The notes beneath the pieces were generated by a model. The model saw nothing but the letters and a program-made list of their open reading frames with translations, ran no database searches and had not been told where the DNA came from. Position numbers and translations under genes: made by a program. From Valencia hispanica (Eukaryota; Chordata; Actinopteri; Cyprinodontiformes; Valenciidae), in NCBI GenBank assembly GCA_963556495.2, contig OY747715.1, positions 19,362,239 to 19,426,238 of the forward strand: a stretch of 64,000 bases of DNA, given 5' to 3'. Shown here one piece after another: positions 46,459 to 58,740 of this stretch. Within the stretch, counting starts at the first letter, position 1, and every line of letters starts with the position of its first letter.

Positions 46459-49447
46459 TGCACTTCCCGGCCACCGTAAGATATGCTGAAGCTTTACCTG
46501 CGGTGTCAACCCCCCTCCTTCCTGCCACCAATCAACGCACCATTCCCTTTCGATCATTACAATGCCCGCCCACGACAGCCAAAGTATCGCATCAGATCTC
46601 ACGAGACAATAATGCCTTTAGAAAATATTTTGAAACTTGACCTTTGAAGAAAGTACCTCTAACCCTGTAAATGTTGACACTCCAAAGCACACTCTAGAAA
46701 AAAGGCATCTCAGTTTCGAAATTCTGGACCTATGGATGAGTGAGCTTTAGAATCTGAAGTAAAAGCAAGTTTCTCAAGATGGTGTTGAAAAATATTATTT
46801 ATTACAAATGTTTAATGGAAAGTCATGTTAGCGCTATCACTGTTATATTTCCTGCTTTATGTATGATATCAGTCTAACGTTTTAAGCATCAGTCAGTTTC
46901 TTTTGTGCCTACCGGTGATTTAACTTGGTAATGCAAGATAATGATAACGTCTTTTAAGTAATATGTCCATTAAAGAAAGCAACAGTGCAGAAACTGAGAA
47001 AAAGAAAGAACAAACATTATAGTTTTCTCATCCCCTTCCATTAGGATGACAATGAAACCATTCAGTGTTAAAACCAATGAGAAAATGCTCGTCTGCACAT
47101 TTACAGTTTCATTCTTCACTTCATTTAGCAGAAAAAAAAATCACCACTGCCATTACTCGGTGTGCTTTGACTCACTCATCAACACTGCATACTTAAGTCT
47201 CCTTTTTTGCGAACCTAATTAGGGTATTACTGTGTAATTACAGAGACACCACTCACTTATTTCACATTTCTCAATTGTCAGTACTTAGCTTTCACAGTTG
47301 CTGTAAAAGGTGATTTTCTTTTTTTCAAGTAAGTTAGTCATGGAGTTTGGGATTTCATAGGATCAAGAAGTGGTCAAAATTACAAATCTGATTCCTTCCT
47401 AGTAAACACTGACAATCATAATGCCTGCGCACAGTAGCTGTAAATTAAACCGGCATGTCACATGAAGAACTAGAATGAGATAGATATAATTACTAAATGC
47501 CAGCATGTAATTAGAAAATCATATATCAAATGTACAGACACAGGGCTCCACAGAGTCATGCTCACAAGGCTCTCTAAGACATTTGTTATAACAGTGTTTG
47601 CCACAGGGTTCATTTTATGTGGACAAGCTGATTGTCTTCAAGCTGATTCTCCAGAGACTGGGCCATTTTTCAAACCACTGGTTATGTGCCTGCATCTCAT
47701 CGATCAGGAGACTCACTGTCCCCCTCAGAACAACGTAAATTAACTCATGTGTTCCCAAACTCAGTCTTGAAGGAGACCCCCATTGCCATCTTTCTATTTC
47801 TTGAAACTGGATGACTGCATTGCTTCATACATGGGTCATGCATTTTTAGAAGAGCATGGGGCTGCAAATTTTACTCTAATCAATTGCGTTATTGATCTCA
47901 GTGGCTTTTTTTCAAAGCATACCATTTAACTGTTCTATATTGGGCTACCTTGAGATTTGTGTTTGTTAATTCCTTGCAATTCCACGAAATACATGTGATC
48001 ATTTTTGCCCTTCTTTGGGCCAGCTATGTTGAGGTATTACAATTATTGTTGTGCATAAATACATTATGACTACTATTAGTTTTGTAAAAATGTTTTGAAA
48101 ATATGCAAAAAGTATCACTACAAGATTAAATCATTACACGCAGAAGAAGGGCCAGCAGAACTGTGCAGATTTCTGGAGGAAACAAATGATCAAAATCAGT
48201 ATATAGTAGTAGTACAAGTAGTAGTAGTAGTACTTTAGTCAGTCACACATTCTTACATGTTAATACAAATCTTTTGCATCACATTCTATATGTTTTTAGA
48301 AAAGGTGTGATCTAGATAAAAAGACTATGAAATGTTCTCCTTAAACAGAGTTAAGAGTAATAAATACATTAAACATATACTCAAAATGAAACATAACTTA
48401 ATATAAATAAAACTATTGAAAAGCTTTTACATTTAAAAAAAATTGAAACTTTTTTTGTGTGTGCAGGGACCTCCACAATAGAAGATCTTCACAGTTTTAA
48501 ATATATATAAATAGTTCAACAACTTCTGTACATAGAACTTTATACTGTCCTTACATCCTGCAGTCCAAATACATAATAAAAGCATTATTCACACTGTTGT
48601 ATTTTTACCAGAAGAGTGTGAGCTTATTATAAGCTTTATAGTATGTTGTTTTAAGTTCAGAGGACATAGACTTTTCCTTCAGGCTCTAATTGTGAATGTT
48701 TGGATAAAGTTTTCTATTTCAGCTGTTTTGAAGCTTTTAGCAAAATAAAGGCTCATAAATTGCTAGTCTAACAAAAAAAGTCTAACAAGCTGGTTACAAG
48801 TTAAGCAGACAACTCAGAAGAATGCAAACATCATGATTTTCAACTTTGAGTAGAGCTTAGTGTGAGACACCTGTTGGGTTGTGTAAAAAACGTACTCTGT
48901 ACCACACAAAAGACAAAATGCCAAATGATGAGAGATTTGTCACATTGATATTTAAGGCACTTGACATTTTTACAAAAATCATAAACTAATAAACAGTTTA
49001 TGAGCAGCTCAATATTTTTCTTTTTTGCACAGTCCAGTCGACAAGTTGGTTTCATATATCATGTTTAGACTGTGTAAAGAGTGTGATCAGATGGTTGTGA
49101 ATAGTTTTCTTGTGTTTGAACTTTTTTAGGCCTTTTATAAAGTGTTGCAGAGGCTCCTGAGTTGGATAACATTTCCTTAACTATTTTTGGCATGGTTAAA
49201 ATTCATATGGCTCAAACTCAAACTAAATATCTCTGTGAGAAACAAAAGAAGCTTGGGAGTCACACTGGAAGGATGAAAGTTGTCAACAATGACTTGGTAT
49301 TAGTTACTAGGCACATTTATAAAGTCTAGATCAAAACAACATTAAACACTTTGTGTTCTTTTATTAGTTGAAATATCCTAACTTATTTTCTCAGATTTCT
49401 GCTTGTATCTGGAGTGACAAGTTTTAGACAATGTGTTTCATGGACAT
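46459..49447. other. Anonymous DNA, one candidate conserved block
   Basis: No exon or element is recognised. A (GTA)n-like run lies at 48206-48232. The block at about 47040-47320 has mixed composition and AATTA-type cores (CTAATTAGGG, TGTAATTACAG) and is a possible conserved non-coding element. Confidence 0.35.
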
Positions 49448-49455
49448 AAATAAAA

Positions 49456-50507
49456 CTCTGTTTCCCACACATAGACGAATCGGTGGCGGTGCGCCACAGA
49501 TTAAACTCCGACCGCCACAGATTCAACATGACCAAAAAATAAATAAAAAAATTAAACTCCAAGCGTCACATATTGCATTTCGTGTTTCTTTTTTACGCTA
49601 TTTAAAACATGCAGCATATTCCTTTAGCTGCATTTCCTTTCCCTGCTCTCTCGTCATGCGTCTCTCTTGCTCTCGCTCTCTCACACACACATACACACAC
49701 CCCTCCCCTCCATGCACACCACGTCTGTCTGGATCACCTGTGGAAGCGTGGCCTATTTGGTCGGCTGGCGAAAGGTTGGTATCTCGTGAACACTTTTAAC
49801 ACACAATCACATATTAAAAAGCGCTATAAAATATTTAATATTCCGAATACAATAGTTTCAGTGTGTTGATTTTACTGTAGGTCCCGACCCTTAGCAACCA
49901 AGCGATTGCGCCTTCCTTAGAAAGTTAACTATAGTTGCAAGTTTGCGGTAAAATGTAGGCTAGCCTAGTTGGGTTGTCGAGGTCAAAACTCTATATGTAG
50001 CAGCCGTTAATCAAATAAACGTATTATAAATATGTAGTTTCTTTACTCTTACACTGAATATTTGCTGCTTCAATTCAGATGAGTTTTGAGAAGTATTTTT
50101 CGCGACTGAAAAAGGTACGTGTTGAGGATGAGGTATCAGTCTGAAACAGACCTTAACAGTCCGAAACAGAGCTTAACAGTCCGACCAGTGTAATTAGTTA
50201 TGTTATTAATTTGTTTACAATATTTTCAGGCTTCAACCAGTGCTGCTCAAGCAGAAAGACAAGGTCAGGGAGAAAAAGAAATAGATTTGTTAGATGATTG
50301 TGGGTGTATGTTGTAGTATAGGCCGTTAAAATTAATGTAATAACATCTGTGTAACCAATTATTAATTTTTTTGAAATTATTAACCTTTAGGAATTAGGAA
50401 ATTAGGGGAAACTCCACCCCCCCCCCCCGCTTCTACTTCAATTCAACAACCTCCCCCCCACCCCGGTCAACCCCAACACATTGCTTTCAAATCTGTGGGA
50501 AACACTG
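49456..50507 (+). mobile_element. hAT-like transposon remnant with mini-exons
   Basis: The left end CTCTGTTTCCCACACATAG and the right end, inverted, CAGTGTTTCCCACAGATTT match over the GTTTCCCACA core. Inside, a possible first exon from an ATG at about 50080 reads MSFEKYFSRLKK and stops at a donor-like AAAAAG followed by GTACGTG. A second piece after TTTTCAG near 50230 reads ASTSAAQAERQ before another GT. This layout suits the start of a spliced hAT-type transposase whose catalytic part is gone. No matching 8-bp flanks are seen. A long C-run lies at 50418-50429. Confidence 0.5.
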
Positions 50508-52453
50508 ACTACTGGTGTATCTATTCGTGTGGTTTCTAAATATGTTTATAATTTTAGTTTTAAAATGGTAATACTTGTAAGTTTTTATGAGGTAGTAATT
50601 AAACTGGTAATTGATACATACCACCAAATCATTTTTCAAAGCTTTTGGTCATCAGAAAAACATTAATTCACCAAATAATTTATAAGAGGTTTTTATTATA
50701 CTATATACTATGCAAAATTTAATTTGACAACATCTTGACCCTGAGACTATCAAAGTCTCATGTACCCCCTGTGATCATTGGTACTCCTAAGGGGAGGGCA
50801 TGGACCCCAGACTGGGAAGCACTGCACTCTCTGTATGAGTATGAGCACACTGAAGTCTGTTTGTGTCTGCAGGAGCTGAGATGTGTAAATGCCAACGTTA
50901 ATTAAAGAGATCCAGAGCCTCTAGGGTTGAAAAAAGGGATTGCGTTCCATTTCTGTCAGTAGGTTTGATGGGTGAGGTTTACTTTGAACACAAAAGGGCA
51001 GCAGTGTGTAAAAATGTGTATGAGTGCATTTGGGATCTGGACTTGGTGTCAAGCTGTCCACAAAATCCATCTATTTATACTCATAAATGTAGTTACTGTA
51101 TGATGCATAGTGGCTGTTTATGAGTAAGACTCTGAGGAACAAATATTGGTCTATTTTGCAAGCGCTACATCTTTTAACTAGCCAAATAGACCTTTATTTT
51201 AGACAAAGTTATTTAAATGCTCAGCAATACAGGAACAACAAAAATGTGCCAATATTGTACTTGATGAGAAGAAGGTGCATGGAAGCCAGAACCTATCAGC
51301 CCATAAATGTGTTAAAATAAAAATGAAGTAAAGCAGTTCTAACAGTCATAGGTTAGGGTGGAGCATGGAGGGCATTTGCCTCTAGGGTTTTGATCTCTTC
51401 TCACTAAACAGCAAAGAGTCCATCAGCAACAGATACACCCTCAATTATTCAGAAGGATAGCATGAAAAATAAATGGCTGCTTCCTGTAGTGAGAGGTGTG
51501 GTGCTGCACTGGTGCCTGAATGTTTCAAGGCAGCACAGTGCGTTCAAACCAGATCTTAGTCAACACAACTGTTTCTTCATGGTGGTATATCTGCATGGGT
51601 ACTTTTGTTTCATTACTGACTGAGACCACAACTGATGGACAGATGCCTCAGTCTTATCAGCACAGAGGAACTCAAATGTTGCTTGTCAGTAAGAGCACTC
51701 AAACTAGCTGCCGGGGTATTTTCTGGGGTCATTGGGTGCAGGCCTAATAGGGAGGACCGGGACAATTCCTGGTGGGCCGGTCTGATGTTTGGGCCGCAAA
51801 TGCCAATGTGCTATGGCAAGCCAAGTCAAACTAGTGTGCCAAAGGTGCAACTAGGCAAAAATTTGTTATTAGTAAGAGTATTTTTGAACTAGTTGGGCAA
51901 AGGTTAAAACTAGTATGGGAAAATGTTTAACTAGTTCCTTGGAGTTGCATATTAGTGTAGCCCGGGAAATTAGTTACCTCACAGGACACAATGACTGGGG
52001 TTCTTTAGCAGCAATTTATTCATCCATGGCAACTTTGACTAACCAACACAGTTGTATCGAGCTCTGCCCTTTATCAGTCATAGCAGGTATTAATGGCAAC
52101 AAGCTTCTTTTACCAGTAGGAACTGGAATGTGGCTTAACAAAGAAAAGTTATAATAATAAAAATAACACAGAAAATACGGTAGTGGCCTCTGGAAATTAA
52201 CAGAAGAATGTACAGAAAAAGTACAGTTAATTATAATTAATCAAAAACCCATAAACTGGCAGAAATGTTAAATTAATAACATTGCATACACTTACATATT
52301 ACAGCAGTTTCCTTTTAACACATCAGACACTGGAAGTTACACACAAACCGTTTCTTGCTATTCTTCCTTGTCATATTCACCTGGCAGTCTTCACACCACA
52401 TGCAGGCTCTGCATAATCCATTTAACAATACATTATCCCATTAAAATGCATAC
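50508..52453. other. Anonymous DNA before the Gypsy element
   Basis: The text at about 50750-50824 ends like the reverse of CAGTGCTTCCCAGTCTGGGG, a common hAT-type terminus. The remainder has no exons. The left copy of the Gypsy target duplication, ATAC, is at 52450-52453. Confidence 0.35.
51830..51945. repeat. Degenerate 20-21-bp tandem array around ACTAGT
   Basis: ACTAGT occurs at 51830, 51888, 51909 and 51930, with a variant ACTAGG at 51850. The last three are exactly 21 bp apart and the intervening sequence (GGGCAAAGGTTA-like) is partly conserved. Confidence 0.6.
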
Positions 52454-52822
52454 TGTTGCAGGATTTGCCACATCAGATGTGATTGTTAGCTCAGTGTATG
52501 GTGTGTATTGCGGGGTGTGTTTGTGCGCGTGCGCGCAGCGCTAAGTGTGGTGAGTTTAACTTCCGCCCGGTGTGTATATGCGGGCAGCCGGGGTAGGCAG
52601 CAGCAGGAAAGTACGTGGAGTGTATTAATGTGCGTTGCAGCGATTAAAGCCCATCTCTCCAGTGACCCAGTGCCTTGGCTGTTTTTTGTTCTGTGCTCCA
52701 CCACATCGACGCAAGAGACGGGAGTTAACCCTGGAGACGGAACGGTGTCTTCAGCCCTGGAGGAAGTCTCTCCCCTGTGTCTCCAGACCACGGTCAGGGG
52801 GCTGAAGCAGGAAGGGTTAACA
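52454..52822 (+). repeat. 5' LTR of the Gypsy element
   Basis: 369 bp, starting TGTTGCAGGATTTG and ending GGAAGGGTTAACA. A GC-rich part with a CGCGTGCGCGC stretch lies at about 52526. It supplies promoter and start-site functions in intact elements; I see no strong TATA box. Confidence 0.95.
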
Positions 52823-52823
52823 C

Positions 52824-52841
52824 TGGCGACCACGAAGGGAC
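52824..52841 (+). promoter_or_regulatory. Primer-binding site, arginine-tRNA type
   Basis: It begins TGGCGACCACGAAGGGAC one base after the LTR. This complements the 3' end (including CCA) of a vertebrate arginine tRNA as I remember it. It primes minus-strand DNA synthesis. Confidence 0.7.
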
Positions 52842-52955
52842 CCTCTCACGTCGCTAAAAGAAAAAAAATGGTGAGCAGTGAAGGAATCAGAGGCTGAAAA
52901 TAAAGCCGAGTGACTGTGTTTACAAGTGTATTAGCCTGTATCCGAGCTAGCTGGC

Positions 52956-54560
52956 ATGGCTAACCCTTGCTATCCCCGTGACAACTTTGGATCCGAACTG
53001 ATTACCCCAACCCGATTCTGTGGCCGAATAAGGCCCCAGAGGGTGCCGAGTGCATTAAGGAAGTTAACGTAGACGGGACTGTGGTGGCATGTGGATGTTA
53101 TAACCCGTTCCTGTGTGACGAAGGATGTGCTAGCCCGCCGGCTAATGCTAATGGAGAGGACGAGTTCGTACCGTCATACAGCCCCGTCCAGACGCTGGTT
53201 CGCTGCACAAATCCTTTTGTTACCGGTTGTCAAGGTTACGGCCGCACATGGAACACCGACAGCCACGTGTATGATTATTCACCCCCTGCCCCACAGGGCC
53301 ATTCCAACTTAAACACCTTTTGTTTTGCTCACGTGAAAGGTGCTTTGTGCAGTACTCCCATGCCTGTGGCGCCAGCGCACCGTGCGTCTTTCCGAGAACC
53401 CAAGGAAACCATAAGCTATGAGCAAACCCCTGCACCCCGCCGTTGGAACCCAAGTAAGACCCGACATGTGTTTAAGCAGCCCCCATCAGACAGTGAAGAG
53501 GACAGTGATCCCAGAGAGAAAATACCTACCCTACGGCCAGGCCAATATGATGGTACCACGCCGTGGAGGGATTTTCTTCACCGGTTTGAGAGCTGTGCCG
53601 AAGCTAACTATTGGTCAGAAAGGACAATGTTAATTCAGCTGAAATTCTGCCTAGTTGGAGCAGCAGGGGCTATTATCCATAGAAATGCCCGTTCATTCAA
53701 ATGGGACTACCGCCGCCTGGTGGAGGAACTGGAAACTGCATATGGCCCTTCATCCGACCATGCAGCTGCAGTTGCTGTTGAACTGAGGCAGCGAGTGCGT
53801 AAACCAGGTGAGGCCCTGCATGTATTTAGAGATGACATCTATGGCAAGGTGGCTGTAGCCTATGGTGACAGAGCAGAGATTGAACAGGACTCTATAGCTG
53901 TTGAAGTTTTCATAAACGGCCTGGGTGATGCAGAAGTAGTACAAAAACTGTTAGAGAAGCGTCCGGCCACACTTTCCAGTGCATATGAAATAGCCCATCG
54001 TCATGAAACCACCAAAAGGGCTGCGTTCTATGTCACCAGTGCCATGCAGCCAGGAGCCCGCATCTCAGCTGAACGCCGACCTCGTGCTGCTGTGGTCAGA
54101 AAAAAAGAAGAAAATGTGACTGTTGCCACTGTTACGCCTGCAGCTAGCCCCTCGCCCAGTCGGCCCACCTCACGCACCCAGTCAAAATGGCAAAATAACC
54201 ACAAAATCTCTAAAAAGGGTGGTTTCCGCTGCCATAATTGTCAAGGTTGGGGTCACATTCAAAGGCAGTGCCCCTCCTCTCCCAAAACCACCAAGGCATC
54301 GGCACTGAACAGTATTCCTTGTGGCATCCCAGAACCCACTGTGCTCCACCTGAAACCTGAAGACGTCCCTGTGGTGGGCGAGGCCAAGATACCTGTCTGT
54401 ATCAATAACCGCCAGGTGGACGTGGATTTCCTGGTGGCAGATACAGCTGGAAATGAAGTGCTGCTTGGACATCCCTTTCTCTGTCAAGCTGAAGCCCGCC
54501 TTGATTTTGGCAGACAACGCATCGTGCTGTTTGGGGAAGAAGTGCCTTACCACCAGACTG
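52956..54560 (+). pseudogene. Gypsy gag and protease remnant
   Basis: The continuous frame covers 53081 onward. An ATG at 52956 (MANPCYPRDNFG) opens a different frame that stops at about 53072, so the true start probably lies there with a frameshift between 52990 and 53040. Gag: a capsid-like region with LRPGQYDGTTPWRDFLHRFE, DYRRLVEELETAYG and ALHVFRDDIY, then a zinc knuckle C-HN-C-QGWG-H-IQRQ-C at 54230-54271, which binds RNA. Protease: after the knuckle only the later half is visible (VNNRQ-like lead, then NEVLLGHPFL). The DTG/DSG catalytic triad is missing although the frame is intact, which suggests an in-frame deletion. Confidence 0.8.
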
Positions 54561-56371
54561 GGGCCGGCCCAAAGTCGCAAGCAAGAGGTTACGCGCATCC
54601 GATTGCAGCAGCTCAAGGAGACATGATGCTTAGTCCAACCAAAGGTTTTGTTGAGAAGCACAAAGTACTCATCGCCAGAGTCCTGGTCAGCACTCAGCCT
54701 TCTGGAGCTGTTCCGCTTCGCCTTTTCAACCTCGACAGTAAGGCTGTGACCATTAAGGAAGGATCCATTATTGGGCTCCTCCAGCAAGCTGATGCCGTTG
54801 AACCTTCCAGTGTACAAGCCACCGACTCGTTAACCAGTCCACTGGTGGTTCCCCCACACCTGCAGGAGCTTTATGCCCAAAGCTCAAGGGACCTGAATGA
54901 GCAGCTCCAGCTTAAACATCTGCTTTGTACTCATAGCCATGTGTTTTCTACAGGCCCCGCTGACCTGGGCCAAACCAGCCTCATCCAGCACGACATCATA
55001 ACCCGTCCTGGTGCTCCTATCAAACAACACCCACGGAGGATGGCGGTGGAGAAGCAGCAGCACGCCGACAAGCAAATCCGCGAGAGCCTGCAGAGCGGTG
55101 TCGCTCAACGCAGCCACAGCAGCTGGGCCTCACCCATTGTTATGGTTCGTAAGAAGGATGGGACCTACCGCCTCTGCATTGACTATAGGGCCCTCAACGA
55201 CCGCACCATTACAGATGCGTATCCACTACCACGTTTACAGGATACGTTGGACACTCTCTCCACTGCCAGATGGTTCAGCACGCTGGACCTCGCTTCTGGG
55301 TACTGGCAGGTGGAGCTAACACCATGAGCCCGCAAGGCGGCCGCCTTTTGCACAAGGTCGGGCCTGTTTGAGTGGAACGTTATGCCGTTTGGACTATGCA
55401 ATGCCCCGGCGACGTTCCAGCGGCTGATGGATCGCGTCCTGGCTGGCATGCAGTGGGAGACCTGCCTGGTGTACCTGGATGACATCATTGTGCTGGCCAG
55501 GGATGTGCCCCAGATGTTGCAGCTGCTTGGACAAGTATTTCACAGACTCCAGCAGGCTAATTTGAAGCTGAAACCTGCTAAATGCTGCCTGTTTCGCCGC
55601 CAGGTGGCCTACCTTGGTCACATAGTGTCAGAGCACGGTGTTGCCACTGACCCCAGCAAAGTTAATAAAGTCCAAGGGTGGCCCACACCGACATCCGTCC
55701 AGGAGGTCAGGCGCTTTGTCGGTTTGGCCTCATACTACCGACGGTTCATAAAAGACTTTGCCTCGATAGCAGGACCACTACACAACCTCTCAAAGAAAAA
55801 TGCACACTTCCAATGGGATGCTGAACACCAAGCAGCTTTCGATGAGCTGAAGAGTCGTCTCACGACGGCCCCTGTGCTTGGCTATCCACTGGACAGTGGT
55901 GAAATGTTACTCGACACGGATGCTAGTGACACAGGCATCGGTGCTGTACTGTCACAAATGCAGCAAGGCGTGGAACATGTGCTGGCGTACGGTAGTCGCA
56001 AGCTGACAAGGACTGAACAAAATTACTGTGCCACGAGACGTGAACTACTGGCCATTGTGGATTTCACATCGCATTTTCGCCAGTACCTCCTCGGCCGGCC
56101 TATCAAGGTGCGCACAGACCATAGCAGTTTGCGCTGGCTAACAAAGATGAAGGAGCCAGAAGGACAGTTGGCTCGGTGGCTCGAGAAGCTTGCTGAATAC
56201 GACTTTGAGATCATCCATCGTCCAGGTCGGCTGCACACAAATGCTGACACTCTCTCCAGAAGACCCTGTCGCCGGTCCTGTCCAAACAAAGTACAGGACT
56301 CCGTCACTCATCCCCGGAGCACCAGTCATCAGGCGGTCCAGTGTGAGTTGGACTCTTACACCAGTTGCTGA
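54561..56371 (+). pseudogene. Gypsy reverse transcriptase and RNase H with internal stop
   Basis: It continues in the gag frame. RT markers: IVMVRKKDGTYRLCIDYRAL, STLDLASGYWQVELTP, then a TGA at 55325-55327, then ARKAAAFCTRSGLFEWNVMP, FGLCNAPATFQRLMD and the catalytic YLDD at 55472-55483. RNase H: LLDTDASDTGIGAVLSQ with its first acidic residues, then YCATRRELLAIV and KVRTDHSSLRWL. The frame ends at TGA 56369-56371 and integrase continues one frame over. The first TGA lies inside RT, not at a gag-pol junction, so it is an inactivating mutation and not programmed readthrough. It would copy element RNA into DNA in an intact relative. Confidence 0.9.
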
Positions 56372-57081
56372 GTCCGGTGGGGGTAGAGGGACAACCGGTT
56401 ACTACAGCGGTGTGTCCGGTGGGGGTAAGTCGAAACAACTCCACACCTGACACAGAGACTATAGACCAAAACACCCTTATCACATCAGGCATTTCACATC
56501 AAAATATCCCTACTGATGCAAACACAGCACATGAGAGCATCCATGCTACTATACACACAGTAAAACTGACAGAGAAAATATATGTAACTAATACTTGTGA
56601 TACTGCCTCTTTGTTTCATGGCTGGACCATGGGGGAGCTGAGCCAAGCCCAGGACGCTGATGCTGATATTGCACCCATACGCGCCTGGATGGAGGCCAGC
56701 AGCGAGCGCCCCCCATGGACAGCTGTTTCACCATGCAGCCCAGCCACTAAGGCATACTGGACTCAATGGAAACGACTTTACCTTAGAGATGGAGTACTGG
56801 TTCGTCGTTTCTACTGCATTGACGACACCAAGTTCTACCCCCAAATTGTTCTGCCTCGCAAGGTCCGACCAGAGGTGATGAGCCAGATGCATGAAGGACC
56901 TGTGGGCGGACATTTTGGTGTAGAGCGGATCATGGCCAGACTTCGAACCCGATACTACTGGTACCATATGAGGGAAGATGTTGCTCTCTGGTGCCATACT
57001 TGTACCAGCTGTGCATCCAAAGCCCGTCCCCAGAAGACACCACAAGCTCCGATGGGAACCATCTCAGTGGGGGCTCCTTTG
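56365..57081 (+). pseudogene. Gypsy integrase N-terminal (HHCC) part
   Basis: A frame one base back from RT encodes a linker and then the integrase zinc-binding domain: His codons at 56890 and 56911 (MHEGPVGGHFGVER) and Cys codons at 57001 and 57010 (CHTCTSC), the HHCC pattern. The frame runs to VGAPL at 57081 and then goes out of register. Near 56371-56425 the unit GTCCGGTGGGGGTA occurs twice about 44 bp apart, beside the frame change. No ATG starts this frame, so it needs the upstream polyprotein. Confidence 0.8.
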
Positions 57082-58252
57082 CTCCATTATGGGACCATTA
57101 AATGAGACTGAACGCAGAAACCGCTACGTGCTTGTGATACAAGATTACTTCACAAAGTGGACTGAAGCGTTTCCTATTCCTGATGAGCGAGCTACAACGG
57201 TCGCTGAGGTTGTTGCATCGGAGTGGGTGTGCCGGTACGGAATACCCCAGGCCTTACACAGCGACCAGGGCCGAAATTTTGAATCTGAGGTTTTCCGAGA
57301 GATTTGCTGCCTGTTCGGTATAGAGAAGACACATACAGCGCCATTCAGACCTCAGTCAGACGGCCAGGTCGAACGTTTCAATGCTACTCTCCAGAAGATA
57401 CTGGCCACCACAGCAGAACGTTGTCACTGGGACTGGGACCTGATGATTCCGTATGGTGTTATGGCCTACAGGGCAACCAAGCACAGTGCTACAGGTCTCA
57501 CCCCAAACTTCATGATGTTCGGCCGGGAAGTGAGTGAGCCAGTGGACCTTGTTGCAGGACTGCCCCCTGATCCAGACAACCAATCCTCAGCTCCCGAGTA
57601 TGTACAGCAGATGCGTGAACGGTTGGAGCTGGCTCACCTCATCGCTAGAGAAGCTCTAGGTGTGTCAGTCACACCCGCAAAGAGACAGTATGATAAGAAC
57701 TGTTACCGCACACACTACAAGATTGGAGATCCTGTGTGGTATCTCATCAAAGGAACACGTCATGTTAAAAATAAAGTCAAAAAGTTCCTTCCATCATATG
57801 AAGGGCCATTCTTCGTCCTGGGACAACTGGACGACCTCGTCTACCGGATCCAGAAGAGCCCAAGGTCCAAAGTGAAAGTCGTCCACCATGACCAGTTAAA
57901 GCCTTACCGCTCCCGTGAACCCCTGGATAACTCCTGGATACTGGATCAAGCTACGCATTGGACACCTAGAGAGGTCCCGCCACCAACCCTGGAGGAGGAC
58001 CTGGCGGACAGTGATCTGGGTCTGCGCGGGTTGTTCTCCACGACCACCAACGTCAGCGCCGGCTCCCCTCGGCCGTCCACCCTGACTCTGGCCGATTCCA
58101 CTCCGGTTGTGCTAATCCCATCCTCCCCTTCCCATGTAGACCATGAGGATGGCTGGGGTGCGGTGGGTGAGCCACACTATGAGGGGCAGCGGCTTGGATG
58201 GTTGAGGCGGCGGCAGAAACCACCAGACCGGTATGGCGAGTGGGTCACTTGA
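57082..58252 (+). pseudogene. Gypsy integrase core and C-terminal tail, first Asp lost
   Basis: After a frame change at 57082-57085 the protein resumes IMGPLNETE, then RYVLVIQDYFTKWTEAFPIP. The second catalytic Asp is at 57263-57265 (HSDQGRNFES) and the Glu at 57371-57373 (DGQVERFN), spaced D-35-E as in retroviral-type integrases. The position where the first Asp is expected, just before IMGPL, is replaced by a short junction with Ser, so the DDE triad is incomplete. The C-terminal GPFFVLGQLDDLVYRIQ and VVHHDQLKPYR form the usual SH3-like tail, ending RYGEWVT at 58252. Confidence 0.85.
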
Positions 58253-58740
58253 CCGGTCCAGCTACAATGGACAGTTCCAAGTGGGACAGGTGACTTGGTT
58301 CCAGTTTAGGTCAACCTTGTCTTCCACAGTTTTTTTTTCTATTACTTTTGTTTACCAAAGTTAAGTTTTCTACTGTTCTAATGTTTGCATAAATATATAA
58401 AAAAGTTACTGGAGAACTAAGGGGTTTACGTACAGGCACTTACTCATTTGTATTTGTTTCCCTAGGTATTCAAGGTTAATTGATATAGCCATGGTTGGCT
58501 GACTGATGATTGCCATTGTGTAAGCTCTTTTGTTTGCTTTATAGCATCTATAATGCTTTATTTTTGCATCTTGTACACCTCAAATGAGCTAATTTTATCA
58601 CTGAGATTGTTAGAACTGCCTGGTGTTTGTGCAGTATTGGTTGACACAGCTATCACTGAACCTTATAGGGATGTGCTCCAGTTATGCATTACGGCGCTGG
58701 AGTGGAATTATTTCTTAATTGCCACCCAGGGTGGGGGTAG
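58253..58740 (+). promoter_or_regulatory. Gypsy 3' untranslated region with polypurine tract
   Basis: This is non-coding sequence between integrase and the 3' LTR. The purine-rich AGGGTGGGGGTAG at 58728-58740 directly precedes the LTR and would prime plus-strand synthesis. No envelope ORF is present. Confidence 0.75.

Noticed and set aside
46237..46602. 121-codon minus-strand ORF with repeated peptide
   Set aside because: It is produced by the 22-bp minisatellite; the period is not a multiple of three and the frame is incidental.
54182..54817. 211-codon minus-strand ORF across the Gypsy coding region
   Set aside because: It lies fully antisense to gag-pro-RT, has no recognisable domain, and is explained as a shadow of the coding strand.
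55325..55327. Programmed TGA readthrough between gag and pol
   Set aside because: The stop falls inside the reverse transcriptase domain, after the ELTP block, not at a domain junction.
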